Positions 52,101 to 62,375 of a DNA stretch of 64,000 nt are shown one piece after another. The notes under the pieces were generated by a model. The model was not told where the DNA came from and did no database searches. It worked only from the letters and a program-made list of their open reading frames with translations. Origin of the DNA: Steromphala cineraria (lineage: Eukaryota; Mollusca; Gastropoda; Trochida; Trochidae); NCBI GenBank assembly GCA_916613615.1, contig OU744720.1, forward strand, positions 74,489,338-74,553,337. The letters are read 5' to 3'. How positions within the stretch are numbered: the stretch's first letter is position 1; each line of letters opens with the position of its first letter. A program made the translations under genes and the position numbers.

Positions 52101-54696
52101 AAGTCTCTGTTTGAACATCCGTAAAATCTTGTCTTTATTTGATTTTGTAAGTTTGTAATCAGTAAAATTGACCTTTTCATTGTTAGATTTTGATCTCGCA
52201 ATTCAAGTTGGTTGTGAGTCTAGTAAAAGATCACTAGGAATTGTTGTTAATATGATTTTATGATAATCTTAGATTGTCTTTAAGATAATAAGAAACAACA
52301 TCATTTCTGCTAAATGTACTAATAAATGCTGTACACAAAGATTACCATAAGAACATGATTTAAGTGTTGTTTGTAATGTTACAGAGTAAGTTGAATCTGA
52401 AGGAGGGTCAGAACGAGATAAGCTTCTCAGTGACCACCCAGTACCAGGGAACCACCCGCTGTACCTCACATATATACCTCTGGAAGTACAGTGATCGCAT
52501 TGTCGTCTCAGATATTGATGGTACAATCACAAAGTGAGTTCAACAGCAATACTTTCTGTTATGTGATTTTTACATTAATAATATTTTTGTTAAGTCCTTT
52601 ATTCTGACAGAATGATTTGTATTATATTTGCATTATTATTAATCATTAATGACATACAAAAAATACAGTCCTTTTTCCACAGGACACAACATAACAAACG
52701 AGCTTTATTATAGCTCAAGAATCTAGAAATTTCAATATCTTAATATAGACATTGTTATCACTTTTGTGTGTCCTTAGTTGTTTCCAATTTTAAATGCCAG
52801 TTTATGGAAGGTTTCAATTTGAATTTAAACAATTAGCTTCACTCATGTTTGAAAATTACGGTAGTAACCAAGAGTGTTTTGTTTAGGTCGGATGTGCTAG
52901 GCCAGATCCTACCCATCATGGGACGAGATTGGTCGCAGTCAGGTGTAGCATCACTCTTCACTCGTATACAGAGGAACGGCTACAAACTCATCTACCTGTC
53001 GGCGAGAGCTATCGGTCAGTCCCGAGTGACCAAGGAGTTACTGAGGAACATCAAGCAGGGAGAGCTTGTCCTACCAGAGGGTCCCTTGCTTCTCAACCCA
53101 ACCTCCCTCATCAGTGCTTTCCACAGGTATAGCATTGTTTTGATTTATGATGAATTGAATGTTACTGGTCATGTTCTGTGAGCATGATTCGGTCTTTAAG
53201 GCATGACCTTATAACTTCATCACTCTCTGGACTTGATAGCACAGTGTTGAGATTGTTTATCTTTATAACAAGAGATTCAGATTTAACATCTTCAGAAGAG
53301 AACTTTACTGCACACCTTAAGGTTTTCTACATTAAAACTAAATGTTTTTCAAACAAAGATTGACAAGCATTTGCATGTTCCACTGAATTTCATAGAGGCA
53401 ATTTAATTCAAAGGCCATTTCCTGTTCACTAGCCAAATAATATATTAGATATATCATTCTTTCGTGCCCAATAATTGAATATTTTGCCAATTTTTATGTT
53501 GGTGAATATATTGTGAAAACTTTGTTACCAGGATAAAATACAAATATGTTGACCAATCATTTTGATTTGCTTTCAGGTTTTAAGAAATGATTGAGTAAAG
53601 GAATAATGCTAGTATTGTATTGTTATTTTAGGGAGGTTGTAATCAGGAAGCCTGAGGAGTTTAAGATCAGCTGTTTGAAGGACATCAACGCACTGTTTCC
53701 TACAAGTCCTTTCTATGCTGGATTCGGAAACAAAATCAATGTGAGTATAACAGTGAGCTATTGGGATAAGCAGGTTTGCCAAAGGAATGAATTGCTGTTC
53801 CTTTAAACATTTTAAACAATTGATAATCGAAGAAAATATATTCTTTGATTAAATCAAACTTAGAATAGATCTACTTGCATAGAGGGCAATTTTAACGTAC
53901 AACAAAATCATCACTTACTTGAAAACAACAAATGTATCTATGTCAAATTTGCCAAATTTAGATGAAGTTGTACATCCATAAAATTGCCTCTAACAATCTT
54001 TAACAAATTCGTATTTTGAACCCATATGTTCCAATAGAACTCAAGGCCTTTCAACAAGTTTTGTGTATTTTCTAAGAGAAATGTTTGATGTTTCAGGATG
54101 TGTGGGCGTACAGAGCTCTGAGTATACCAAACTTCAGGATCTTCACCATCAACCACCGCGGGGAACTCCGACATGAGCTCTCTCACACATTCCAGTCTTC
54201 GTAAGTATTTGGTTGTTTTTACAAAAAATTCTGTTGTGACAGGTTATCAATAAAGTTTTTTTATGTTAACTCTTTCATTTTGGTTTTATGACATTTAATT
54301 AACTTAACCTTTTCACTCTGAAGAAACTAGACACAATGTGAGTTGTGTGGAATAATTCAACATTATGGTTAACCCAGGCGATGTTGTTTTAATCATAGTT
54401 AATATCAACTTCTTAATTTAACTAAAAGAGATTTTCTTTCCAAATGAACTTCATTTACAAAATGATGACCTAAGATGATGTAAATTGATAAATTTTATGT
54501 TTTCAGGTACACCAAGATGAGCGATGTGGTGGACTACTTCTTCCCACCAGTAGAAAGGACTCAAACAGCAAGCGGAGAGTTCAACGCAGTCAGCTACTGG
54601 CGTGAACCTATTCCAACCATCGACACTGAGCTAGAGCTATTGAAGGACAAGTCCGGCAAGGGAGATAATCAGAAACGGAAAGAAGCCAAGAGATGA
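38903..54696 (+). CDS. LPIN: Lipin, Mg-dependent phosphatidate phosphatase (15 coding exons)
   Basis: Converts phosphatidate to diacylglycerol for lipid synthesis; lipins also act as nuclear co-regulators. Exons: 38903-39088, 40074-40172, 40627-41147, 41651-41835, 42160-42307, 42722-43009, 43401-43470, 50598-50747, 51190-51278, 51682-52042, 52385-52533, 52887-53126, 53632-53740, 54097-54200, 54507-54696. The phases all agree and sum to 962 codons plus TGA, close to the usual 850-1000. The N-LIP domain is about residues 1-95 ([14 protein letters not shown]). A basic NLS-like [11 protein letters not shown] lies near 178. Serine-rich acidic linkers follow, then SLCGGLSD and [10 protein letters not shown]. 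The C-LIP/HAD domain has catalytic DIDGT (742-746) and LGQIL (753-757, the LxxIL type). Two donors (41836 GTCTGT, 42308 GTCGGT) are weak, so those borders are less certain. Intron 7 contains a DIRS element. Confidence 0.93.
39608..39739. repeat. Fold-back repeat in lipin intron
   Basis: Arms of 38 bp (39608-39645 and 39702-39739) are inverse complements with about five mismatches (GTTTTTTAA.TTTGGTGG...TAGATTC.ATACC), separated by 56 bp. Noncoding palindromic MITE or inverted duplication. Confidence 0.7.
39800..39963. mobile_element. hAT-like MITE in lipin intron
   Basis: The ends are CAGTGTTGTTCCTAG and CTAGGAACAACACTG. TTCAAG flanks both sides (about 39794-39799 and 39964-39969), the core of a likely 8-bp duplication. 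The CAG..CTG ends and size suit a non-autonomous hAT element. Confidence 0.75.
40627..43470 (+). CDS. LPIN: Lipin exons 3-7: NLS and acidic/serine-rich linker
   Basis: Exon 3 (40627-41147) begins [12 protein letters not shown], the lipin-typical end of the N-terminal region, and carries the basic [11 protein letters not shown]. Exon 4 has [11 protein letters not shown], exon 5 [14 protein letters not shown], exon 6 SPHSVEG and [10 protein letters not shown] with [15 protein letters not shown], and exon 7 [17 protein letters not shown]. These islands are conserved across lipins and include many SP sites of the sort phosphorylated by proline-directed kinases and mTOR in other animals. The DIRS insertion follows exon 7 in the next intron. 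Confidence 0.88.
41242..41380. mobile_element. hAT-like MITE in lipin intron
   Basis: It begins CAGGGATGGCAAT and ends ATTGCCATCCCTG, 139 bp. The flanks GGTACAAA and TACGAAAG are similar and may be a decayed duplication. Noncoding; it lies just after exon 3. Confidence 0.7.
43809..44007 (+). repeat. Left inverted terminal repeat of DIRS element
   Basis: It starts TAAATTTCTTTCATTCACTA and continues TACCTCTAAACTTATACGCA to CACTTTCCTTGT. From 43826 it is the inverse of the right repeat with no difference I can see. Confidence 0.88.
44548..44800 (+). repeat. AT-rich tandem duplication in DIRS leader
   Basis: TCTATGTACGGGAATTTCAC recurs at about 44549 and 44694, a 145-bp spacing, each followed by TATATA-rich sequence and TCACTTCCTCTATAT or TCACGTCCTCTATAT. 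It lies between the left repeat and ORF1 and may contain promoter or leader signals. Confidence 0.6.
44833..46816 (+). pseudogene. DIRS ORF1 (gag-like), split by a frame change
   Basis: The 5' part (44833-45231, 132 codons) opens with a Cys-rich cluster ([18 protein letters not shown]) that suggests zinc binding. The frame closes at TGA right after a G8 run (45221-45228). The 3' part is open in another frame to 46816 and is Ser/Pro/Lys-rich, then helical, then Arg/Gly-rich at the end (GGRGRGRG), fitting a nucleic-acid-binding structural protein. The readable sequence on both sides of the G run implies one ancestral ORF of roughly 660 codons. The shift may be a mutation, a sequencing slip in the homopolymer or, less likely, programmed. 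The function is inferred from position. Confidence 0.72.
46599..48953 (+). CDS. DIRS reverse transcriptase/RNase H with C-terminal domain
   Basis: A 784-codon frame that overlaps the end of ORF1. The RT fingers and palm are visible, for example [32 protein letters not shown] and [14 protein letters not shown], with catalytic YLDD at about residue 301. RNase H follows ([47 protein letters not shown]), with its acidic residues present. After it comes the conserved DLFATRLN...[12 protein letters not shown]...[14 protein letters not shown] region, which in DIRS elements is described as a methyltransferase-like domain. The true start is uncertain because the first 70 residues lie over ORF1. The last part overlaps the recombinase frame. 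Confidence 0.9.
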   Translation: MKISIILSCLLLPEGDSLPGTSRPLRPGNKGTKRTRDPLRPRGTLTSSHATTSSRLPARVVAEAEAEASSGFDHPTPVPIQSSTLARLPIFPLNVVPGQVGGRLQQFAINWPIVSDDPWILSVVSQGYRLIFDSLPPTTFIPEGPRFHLSGRPLVAAEDAIQKLLLKEAVIELDPATVSRGFYSPVFLVPKKDTDELRMIIDLKILNRNFLQRPPHFRMESIPALKLALRPADWMVSLDLRDAYLHVPIHPASQRYLRFALNGRLFQFRVLPFGISIAPWLFTRITAPVLSFLHSRSIRIHGYLDDFLLPDQSHRGLETNRDLAVFILEHLGFIVHPEKSDFTPSQRVKYIGAIFDTGISKVLPPGDRVTVARNLIRSMSQSPQTLRQWMSLLGKLTSMQDLTNRGRLRLRHFQFWINSVRSLELSTLCYPPPEILHSLRWWLQDQNVLQGVQLVPFVQDVLLVTDASSVGWGAHLMDQMIQGSWSLEEAPLHINQLELLAVLKSLQFWQDQLKGKKLMLASDNTTVVAYVNRQGGTRSKGLLDLCLQLFDWIDRNGCQLRARHIPGHLNVLADSLSRPNQIQSTEWTLHPTSFKMVSDLWESPMIDLFATRLNTQLPVYVSPVPDPQAFAIDAMSISWDGLHAYAFPPPALIPAVLEKARRHSCIIILIAPAWPNRPWFPDLLTASTHPPVQLPVFPTLLRQPRSDRFHQNPESLCLHAWRLSSVISGVVASPKKLQKLSAEGSELLPLPSMIADTANSPSGSSNSSLMLLSPFRSSLSSCSF
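48356..49834 (+). CDS. DIRS tyrosine recombinase
   Basis: The frame ends at 49834 with a lambda-type tyrosine recombinase: an N-terminal SAM-like part (about 48760-49100; [23 protein letters not shown]), catalytic Arg in SASRVSEL (about 49230), HEIRAW (HxxR, about 49640) and tyrosine in TFYLRDVQ (about 49745). It would insert the circular cDNA without target duplication. The frame is open back to 46928, but that part is Ser/Arg-rich and looks like the shadow of RT. I give the last ATG (48356) before the domain as a possible start; the real start could be elsewhere or need re-initiation. Confidence 0.85.
   Translation: MDSASHLLQDGLRLVGIPDDRPVCDQTQHTAPGLRQSSSGPSGLRHRRNVDQLGRSPCLRLPSASIDSSSIGEGETSQLHHNSDCSSVAQSSLVSGSVDGVNSSAGATASLSNVTKTAKVRQVSSKSRVSLSSRLEVIQRNLRSSGFSQEVAEAVRGGLRASTSALYDCRYSKFTEWKQQFQPDAAISIPLVAEFLLFLRKEKKLKAGTIDGYKSALTSALALQGVDLARDQTIHRLARSFQLDDLKSPKFQLKWNLSVVLSALLADPFEPIKDVSLQFLSWKTAFLLALASASRVSELHALDHSTMTHSKNWQSVSLTTLPGFVAKNQKSIAGPLGRRCFSVPALSAAISDGMEKDLLLCPVRALREYVNRTKSFRRGRHRLFLPCLPTSDKDITKNTVSAWLKKTIKAAYHKSASTPPIYGKVSSHEIRAWATSAPLWHSASVEDVISAGYWASSTTFSTFYLRDVQSDLQGLHQLGPFVAAGAVQTSKQ
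50082..50172 (+). repeat. DIRS internal complementary region
   Basis: The first half (GCGTATAAGTTTAGAGGTAG to GAAATTTA) is the inverse of the left outer end. The second half (TTAACAAAATTACAAG to CCTCTAAACTTATA) is the inverse of the right outer end. It copies the circle junction and lets the missing ends be restored during reverse transcription in the DIRS model. Confidence 0.9.
50233..50455 (-). repeat. Right inverted terminal repeat of DIRS element
   Basis: Starts ACAAGGAAAGTGATCTCTTA and runs to AATTTTGTTAA. Up to about 50415 it is the inverse of the left repeat; the last 40 bp are unique to this end but are mirrored in the internal complementary region. Confidence 0.88.
50598..52042 (+). 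CDS. LPIN: Lipin exons 8-10: basic and serine-rich segment
   Basis: Exon 8 ([18 protein letters not shown]) matches the lysine/tryptophan block that follows the DIRS-bearing intron. Exon 9 is Pro/Ser-rich and ends in KVKKRRQDG. Exon 10 is a long Ser/Pro-rich acidic stretch that ends in [12 protein letters not shown], the conserved lead-in to the catalytic domain. An in-frame ATG at 50598 is an internal Met and not a start. Confidence 0.88.
52385..54696 (+). CDS. LPIN: Lipin exons 11-15: catalytic C-LIP domain
   Basis: Exon 11 carries [11 protein letters not shown] and the HAD nucleophile motif DIDGT. Exon 12 holds LGQILP and YLSARAIG, exon 13 FKISCLKDI and FYAGFGN, exon 14 [11 protein letters not shown] and FTINHRGEL, and exon 15 the FPP and YWREPIP end followed by a short charged tail. 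All HAD core motifs look intact, so the enzyme should be active. The splice sites here are strong and the phases are consistent. Confidence 0.94.
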
Positions 54697-57600
54697 CTAG
54701 CCCCTTACCAACAGTACACGGGTATCTCCACCAATCATATTGACTCTGTGACATCTACACCGAGATATAACCCCTGGACACTACCGTTGCCCTTTATGTC
54801 GTAGTGAGCTTCTATTGAGAACTGCCAGCACACCAAGGATCTCTACAATCAATCTGACAGTCCCAGATTTGTTCATGGCTTCATTCAATAGTCATCTGAA
54901 GCAACAAATAGACTCTCATCTCTAGACGTAAGATAATTCATGAGATTGCTCTACTGAAAGCAGAAAGATTGAGATTGATCAACACATGGACAGTGTAAGT
55001 GATGAAAAAGTAATGTTACAACCCAGAATACTGTCAAAAGGAAATTGATAATCAGTCGTTTTCATGTTTTATACCTAAGTGAGGATGAGTTTGTCTTGTC
55101 TTGGGTCCCTCGTCGCCTTTAAAATGTATTTGATATCTTCGTCACAATTAAGCATTTTGATGTTGTGTTGGGTGCAGCACGACAGTATATTCAACAAGTT
55201 CTTTCACGGATGTTTTTGTAAAACTACATTGTGATACATCCACCCATTCACTAGAGAAGGCTGTGAAATACTTGACAAATGGCACTAGCAAGTTTATGAC
55301 TAATCAACAAGGTGATATGGCCTGTCCTAAGAAGGTCCTTGTATGTCGTCCGAGATATTCATATTTCCAAGATTTCACAACCAATTCTTCAAACATCACT
55401 GACTCCTCATGTAAATATTAAATAAGAAATCATTTCAGGTTGCAGTCATTAATACATGATAGTGAAAAATTTTAGCTCACTGTAAAAGGGTTCTTATAGC
55501 TTCACCATTACAGTTTTATTCAGAAAGCATTCCCATGACAAAAACAAGGACGAATTATCTCCCTTACATGGAAGGGAGATAATCAAGATTGTTATTGACC
55601 AAAGCTAAGTTTGCTGGCCTGTGGATTGCAAACCATTAATACCATTTTACAAATGTGTAGACACTTAAATAAGAAATTGTTCTAGTCAGACATTCCTCTG
55701 AGGATTCTTTTGAGAAACACTGATTGAATAACTTTGGCTTGACATGCTGATAAACAGTTGTTTGCAATTCAAAGCAGGCAAACTTAGCAAAAGCAGCTTA
55801 TAATCCCAGACCAAACTGATTTCCAAAGATGAACCCTGTACCTCAACAGTACAAAGTATATAATAAACAAATTTATATAGCTAAACTGGTGATAATATGC
55901 AGACAAATGCAATGCATATTTTATAATGTCGGCCATAACACAATTATTATTCAACGTGATTGTTTTGGTCAGATGTGAAGACTGCTTAAAGAATGAAGTG
56001 AGAATGATGACTTAATCACTGATTTGCTGATATAAAAATTGAGCTCTGAAAGAAAGTTTGCCAGTTTGTGAAGTGGTAAATAGAATGTTAGAAACATTTG
56101 TGATTTGTTTATGCTACAGTGCTCTCATAATCGTCTTTCAGGATTTGATTATGCTCAATCATCCTTGGAAGAAATATAAAGCTAAGGGTTAACACATTGC
56201 ATTAAACAACATTGCATGGAGAGAACATCAGTGCAATAATGTTACCATAACTATCTTTATCTTCAAAGAAACTTTCAAAGAATGCTTGTGTACAAAATTG
56301 ATGTCATTGCCTTCACATTATCCCGCTTAGTGACTTCTATTGAGGCCGACTACCCTAGATAGACTGGTGAAAGGTTTGAGACTGAAATGCAATATATATG
56401 TACACAGAGAATTGCCCTATCGAACAAACCCCTATCAGCATTGTACTGTGCTATCTGTGATCATTGTGTTATCTAACACTGCTCATTGTGTACATCAGCA
56501 TTGTAACTAGTTAGGTTTCCTACTCTTCATATTCATATACTCGTACTGCTGATAGGCTTACCAAAGACTCAAATATTTGATAAAAGTAGAAAAAAATATT
56601 TTTGTGTAGACAAATGCATCTGAATCAAAATAGCTAATTTGTTGAAAATTGTATTAGTCAGTGTCAGTCGTTTAGCATCTTAAATATTTTAACCAATATA
56701 CAAATTGTCTCAAAGATGTGATAATATTGAAATATTTTTGTTTTTCTTTTAATGTAGTGTTTTTGTATATCTAGTACCACACTATTTCAGCATGGTTAAT
56801 TTTGTACATGTTGATATCAATATACTGATAAAATAAAAATGTTATATTAGAAAGTTACATGAGTAATCTAAAACTACATTATACTATATAATCTACTACA
56901 ATTTTGTCTTGCCAAATCAAGCCCATTACAAACTGTCTCATATTTAACACTATTAGGTTTTTATTTGTATCAATCATCCATTGTAAATTTCCACTGCTTT
57001 GGGATTCTAGGGAGTGTATAGGAAGATTTTAAAATATTAGAACATGTTAGGCTCTTCATGCATTCAACTCCATTAGGGTATTTTTATCTGAAAACCTTTC
57101 CACCTACTGTAGTCTTCAAATAATTTGCCTTGTGTTGCCAATTGTAACTTGTAGCCGCATAGTGCTCCTTGAATCCGGCACAGTCAATATGGCCTGGTTC
57201 TTGATGTCATCTTATTGATGGTTCATTCATTAGCAATGTGAGGCAAATCATGTGAAGACATTAAGGGGATTTAGGGAACCAACTTGATGGAAGATGCTGC
57301 TGGAGTAGCGAGCTCTTAATACTTGAGATAATAATTTGTAAATATATTTTGTAGTCATTTATAGTTTTCATTTCAATATATCTCTGTTTATTGCAAAGGC
57401 TCTCTGATATATACCTTCTGGACTGTCTAGTTTATGTCGGTAAATGAAAGAATTGTTGAATTTTCAATTTGAAAAATTTTAAGTCACATAATAGTGCCAC
57501 AATCTAGAATAAATTTGTTTTTAAAGTTTACAATAATGAAATGTCAAGGAAGTTTCTGATTAACCTAAAATTTATTGTTATCTTATATTAGCTTTAAATG

Positions 57601-57916
57601 TACTTAACTTTACTACACTGGTGACTTGATATGACATTGCATTTGTTAAAATAAGCTTTATGAATTATGGGTAAGAATCATGACTTGTGCATTTACTAAA
57701 TCAATCTTTGAGTGGAGTCCCCAAACAGCTTGAGGTCCTGCATAATGTCTTTACTCTAGGCATATTTGATACATCTATTATCATTGCATCATGTACATTT
57801 AATCATCCAATGAATGTTTTATTCATAATTTGTTATGTGAGAAATCATCTGGTGTGGATACTGTTACTGTTTTGTTTCACACAATGGTGTATGTTTTATG
57901 TACCCAAATGAATAAA
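54697..57916 (+). other. LPIN: Lipin 3' untranslated region
   Basis: No coding exon follows the TGA. Two candidate poly(A) signals are AATAAA at 56832 and at 57911. A small ATTATCTCCCTT/AAGGGAGATAAT palindrome sits at about 55555-55582. Which signal is used cannot be told from sequence. Confidence 0.5.
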
Positions 57917-57993
57917 TAATCCAAATATACCACCATTGGTTTCTCATTTGTTTCCTCAGTCTGAAGAGGGTTAGGGATAGAGGCTCTCCAATT

Positions 57994-58195
57994 CAGGGGT
58001 CGAAATTAGTCTATCGGACTAGTGCATTCCTGTGAGCACTAGCTCAAACATATTCTGACTAGCCAGATACACAGATATAATTGTATTTTCTTTAAATTCA
58101 ACTAGTCCTTCGGACTACCAATTATTGCACTTTTCTAGCCCAGCATCTTTTTCACTAGCCATGGGCTACAGGGCTAGTGCTAATTTCGAACCCTG
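57994..58195. mobile_element. hAT-like MITE
   Basis: The ends are CAGGGGTCGAAATTAG and CTAATTTCGAACCCTG with CAATT-like flanks on both sides. The interior contains repeated ACTAG and CTAGCC strings. 202 bp, noncoding. Confidence 0.75.
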
Positions 58196-58329
58196 CAATT
58201 AAACCAGATATTCATGATGTTCTACTAGCTAAAGAGACATTTTGCAAGATCCACCAGTCCTGAAATTAGCAGCCCCAACCTTAGTTCAATTCAGAAATGA
58301 AAATTGCTCAAATATTATAACGATAAGTT

Positions 58330-59095
58330 ATGGTACAGGTTCCAAAGGTTCACCAAGCCCTTTTTTGGGGCCATAGGGTCACCAAACTGTCAATTATAAT
58401 CCTCAATAGTAGGACTCTGTACACAACATTTCAGTTTTCTCTGCCTTTTGCTTCTGGAGAAGAAGATGAACATAGGTTTTAATGGCGTGGCCTTATTAGG
58501 GGCCACAGGGCCACAAAAACTATAAATTATAACCTCACTAGTCAAGGAGTCTGTTCATAAAGTTTCCGCTTTCTAGGCCTTATATTTCTCGAAGAAGATG
58601 AAAATAGGTTTTAAGGGCATGGCCCCTGTGACCCTTATTAGGGGCCACAGGGCCACAAAAGCTATAAATTATAATCCTCTTTAGTCAATGAGTCTGTACA
58701 CAAAGTTTCAGCTTTCTATTCCTGATGCTCCTTGAGAAAAAGAGGAAAATAGATTTTATATTAGGGGCCACAGAGCCACGAAAGCTATAAATCATAATCC
58801 CCACTAGTCAAGTATGTACACATGGTTTCAGCTTTCTAGGCATTGTGCTTCTGAAGAAGAAGATAAAAATAGGTTTTAAGGGCGTGGCCCCTGTGATCCT
58901 CCTGAGGGGCCACAGGGCCACAAAAGCAATATTTTTCAATCCCCATTAGTCAAGGAGTCTTTACACAATTTTTTAGCTTTGTAGGCCTTACGCGTCTTGA
59001 GAAGAACCTGAAAATGCACAAAGTTTACAAATGGACGCCGGGCACCATGCCATAAGCCCATCGGCAAGATGAGCTAAAAAAACATCAAGATTCAG
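58330..59095 (+). mobile_element. Tandem-repeat element ending GATGAGCTAAAAAA
   Basis: Five diverged units of about 123-142 bp; GGGGCCACAGGGCCACAAAA or a variant recurs at 58367, 58499, 58641, 58764 and 58905. The element ends with GGACGCCGGGCACC and GGCAAGATGAGCTAAAAAA, an ending I associate with abundant bivalve repeats. No protein is encoded. Confidence 0.65.
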
Positions 59096-60102
59096 CCTTT
59101 TAGAAATATAGTAAAAACAAATGATAATATATAAACAAGTTTTATTTACATTAAAGTGATCAATATATTACAATGGTAACACTTGTTTGCACTGAATAGA
59201 GGTCAATGTATATGGACAGTAATATTTGAAGCAACACTCTTTATCTGGTCATGTCATGCCTGAAATGATATAATCAACATCTGTAACAGCCTACATTTAA
59301 TTTGTTGCACTAAATGTGCACTAGAAAATTGTTCATTATTTTGGATGTAATTATCGAAAAAATTTATTGAGACCAAAATATGGTTATTTGTTTTGAGTGT
59401 TTATGAAATTCATTGAGACAGATTGTAAACAAAATCTATGTACAGGAACATCATCACATATGAGATTAAGCCAAGCAAAAGTCATGCCTGAAACTAAATT
59501 TTCCAAGAAATAAGACCCACAACCTCTTAATTTAGTCAGATAGTTGCCTAAAGGAATGCAGAAATGGGTAAACTTAAAATTAACATTTTTCGATTTTTGG
59601 GGTACACATGAAAACAGAATCATTAACTTCAAGTCGAGTACACACAAAGTCTTAGAGATTTATCTTGAAATCAACTTGCTATAAGAATGTCAGCCATGAA
59701 ACAAAGCAGCAAAGATACCCTATGGTATAGTTACTATACTCACAATGTTACAACAAGGATTGCTAGAGGCTTTGATTCCTATACATTTAATTCATTTACC
59801 AAAAACAAATCGTAGGTTATGACAAAGAATACCATAAACTGGTATATACAAGAGACAGAACCATGAGCTCTCATCAAAATGGAAACATCCAAGCCAAAGG
59901 CTTACCCACACAAGAGGGACATCTACATTAACTGACAATTGATTGACAAATTGTGACAGATTTAATTTGTAGGGAACATCAGTGAAATGCTATTGAGAGG
60001 GATATTTCATGAAGAGACTAACAAAGTCAAAGAGCCATCAAGGGAAATAGTGTCATGACTGGTTCTTTTCCTTTCCTTCATAACAATGAACTCTAAATTA
60101 CA

Positions 60103-60462
60103 ATGAAGCAGTAGCACGTTTTTAGGTGGAATATAAGGTGATGTCAGGAAAATCAAAATAAATGGCTCCAATTGAAAGACAATGAATTTAAATTAAATGA
60201 AGCAGTAATAAATCAAATATGCAATCTTAAGTTCTGCCATGCAAGTTCTTTTTCTTACACAAAATAAATTAAAGGTGTTCACACAAAAATTGCAACCAAT
60301 GGACTCTATGTGAATCTATAATTTGTTCTCTGACAATGGATGATTGGTTTGTGTAATGAGATTTTTGACACTATCAAAATAATACATTTTGCAGTAACGT
60401 ACAATTATTAGTGAAAAACTGAAAATATAAAATTTAAAAAAACATGCTACTGCCCCTTTAAA
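60103..60462 (-). mobile_element. MITE, TTAAAGGGGCAGTAGC family, copy C
   Basis: Opposite orientation to copies A and B. On the minus strand it starts TTTAAAGGGGCAGTAGCATG and ends near ACGTGCTACTGCTTC. The internal phrases match copies A and B, for example ATAATTTGTTCTCTGAC on the plus strand. It probably sits in the 3' UTR or downstream flank of the RagC/D gene. Confidence 0.8.
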
Positions 60463-61799
60463 AAGTAGTCCTCATTGCCGACATATATGAGTAATGAGTC
60501 CTTCAAATAATGACACTTCATGCTGCAGATAAATAGAGATTGATTGTGTTAACATTTCACTTTTTAAGAGAACATAAAAATAGATTTCAGGGTCTTCAAT
60601 TATGTCATCTTGCAAAAAGGTACAGTAATTCTTAAATTGCATCAACATCATGTTGCTGTTTTGACATCTTCAAATTTTAAATGTTCAGCATACTTTGTTG
60701 ATTATTCAAAACTATTGCATATGATACATTCTACAAAAGAAGGGTGTTGCTTCAGATTCGTCCATCACATAATGAATATCTACAATTATATCTTGAGAGC
60801 TCCATACAAAACATTAAAATGTCTATCAATATTTCTACATGATGATCTGGTGTAATCATTAAAGAAACATACATCACAGAAAGATGTAAAAGCAAATAAT
60901 ATCATGAAAACGTGGATTATACACAAATATATTTATTCTTTTTAAAGAATTTATATTTTCTTTTGGTGCCCAGGATTAAAAGTAATCACTAAATGTTTCT
61001 ACAATCACCTTCTAAAGACAACCACAATTTTCGAGTTTTTTTCAACTTTTTATAAACATAATTATGATCTCATTTTGTCAGAATGAAATCATCTAAAACT
61101 TTTAAAACCAAAGCACATGACTTGTCTATCGGATCTGCAAGCTCCTATGCCACATGTGGAATATAAAGATACATGCATCTTTGTTTGTTTCTTGACAGTA
61201 AATTAAAGTTCACTTGTATTTGTATAATTGTTGCAAGCAAAAGCCTCACAAAATATCAAAGAGGTATTTAACCATAGGAATAATTTGGCACATAATTCAC
61301 ACCATAAGAATCAAAATCAGAATAATTCAATTAAAAGAAGTCTAGTACAATGGCTGATTTTCACAAACATTTCACAAAAATTCCTTACAAGTTTCTAACA
61401 ATTATCAAAAAAATCAGGTACTCAGAACAATCTCTATAAAAACTGTTACCAAAGATGTAAAAAAGGGAAAAAATCTTCTCGTATTAGCTTCTTTTATGAA
61501 TTACTCTTTTCACAATGAACTAATTTGAAGTTCTTGGAGAAAGTGAGTGAATTGATATCAGAGAGTATCATCCTCTCCCATATAATTTACACACATTATT
61601 ACAAACATTTATCCTTAACATCTTAACATCTTTAGTGACCTGCATTGGTTAACAAGGACATTACAACTTCAGCATGAGTGAAATTCAATTCTGATAAGTT
61701 TCTTATCCAATATGCATAATTATGATTGCTTTTCATAGAGGCATAAATATTTGAACAATTGATACAATGTCTTATTCCTAGCAAATGATCTTCCAATGA

Positions 61800-61841
<42 letters not shown>

Positions 61842-62375
61842 CCAGCACTCATCTGACATCCACACCATAATTGTAAAGAAACAAAGGACTTTTATCAGCA
61901 ACTAAATAATACATCGAGCATGATGTTCATTTAAAAACAAAGATTATGTGCTTTGACATCTTGAAATAGTTAAGGATTGTTGGATCTAGAAGAAATTGTG
62001 TTCTTTAAGTAGTTTCACTACATTCACAGATTGAGGTGCTTTTCGAGTTTTTTATGACAAAGTGTTTGCAGCTAAATATTTTTTCAATCATTTTAAAACA
62101 ATTCTAAAATATGCGATACCATTTCCTCAGGTAAAAAATAAAACTAAAATATTCATAATCATATTCAAAATATGTTCATATTTAGGATGAACGTGATAAT
62201 CTCTATGCCGTGATGTTATTGATTTCAGAAGACATTCAAGGTCAATCACTTCTCACAAACTCAGGATAAGAGCTTTTCAATTAGGGCTTTGTTATTGCAA
62301 ATCAACATCAATGATGTCTTTTCAAGTCCCTTTTCAAAGTCCATGTTTGATGCATGCATGCTAGCTGTCAGTCTG
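60463..62375 (-). other. RRAGC: Probable 3' untranslated region of RagC/D gene
   Basis: No frame of note follows the RagC/D stop on the minus strand. A (TA)n microsatellite lies at 61801-61838. Several minus-strand AATAAA candidates exist (for example around 60930 and further down at about 59145); the true end is undetermined. Confidence 0.4.
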
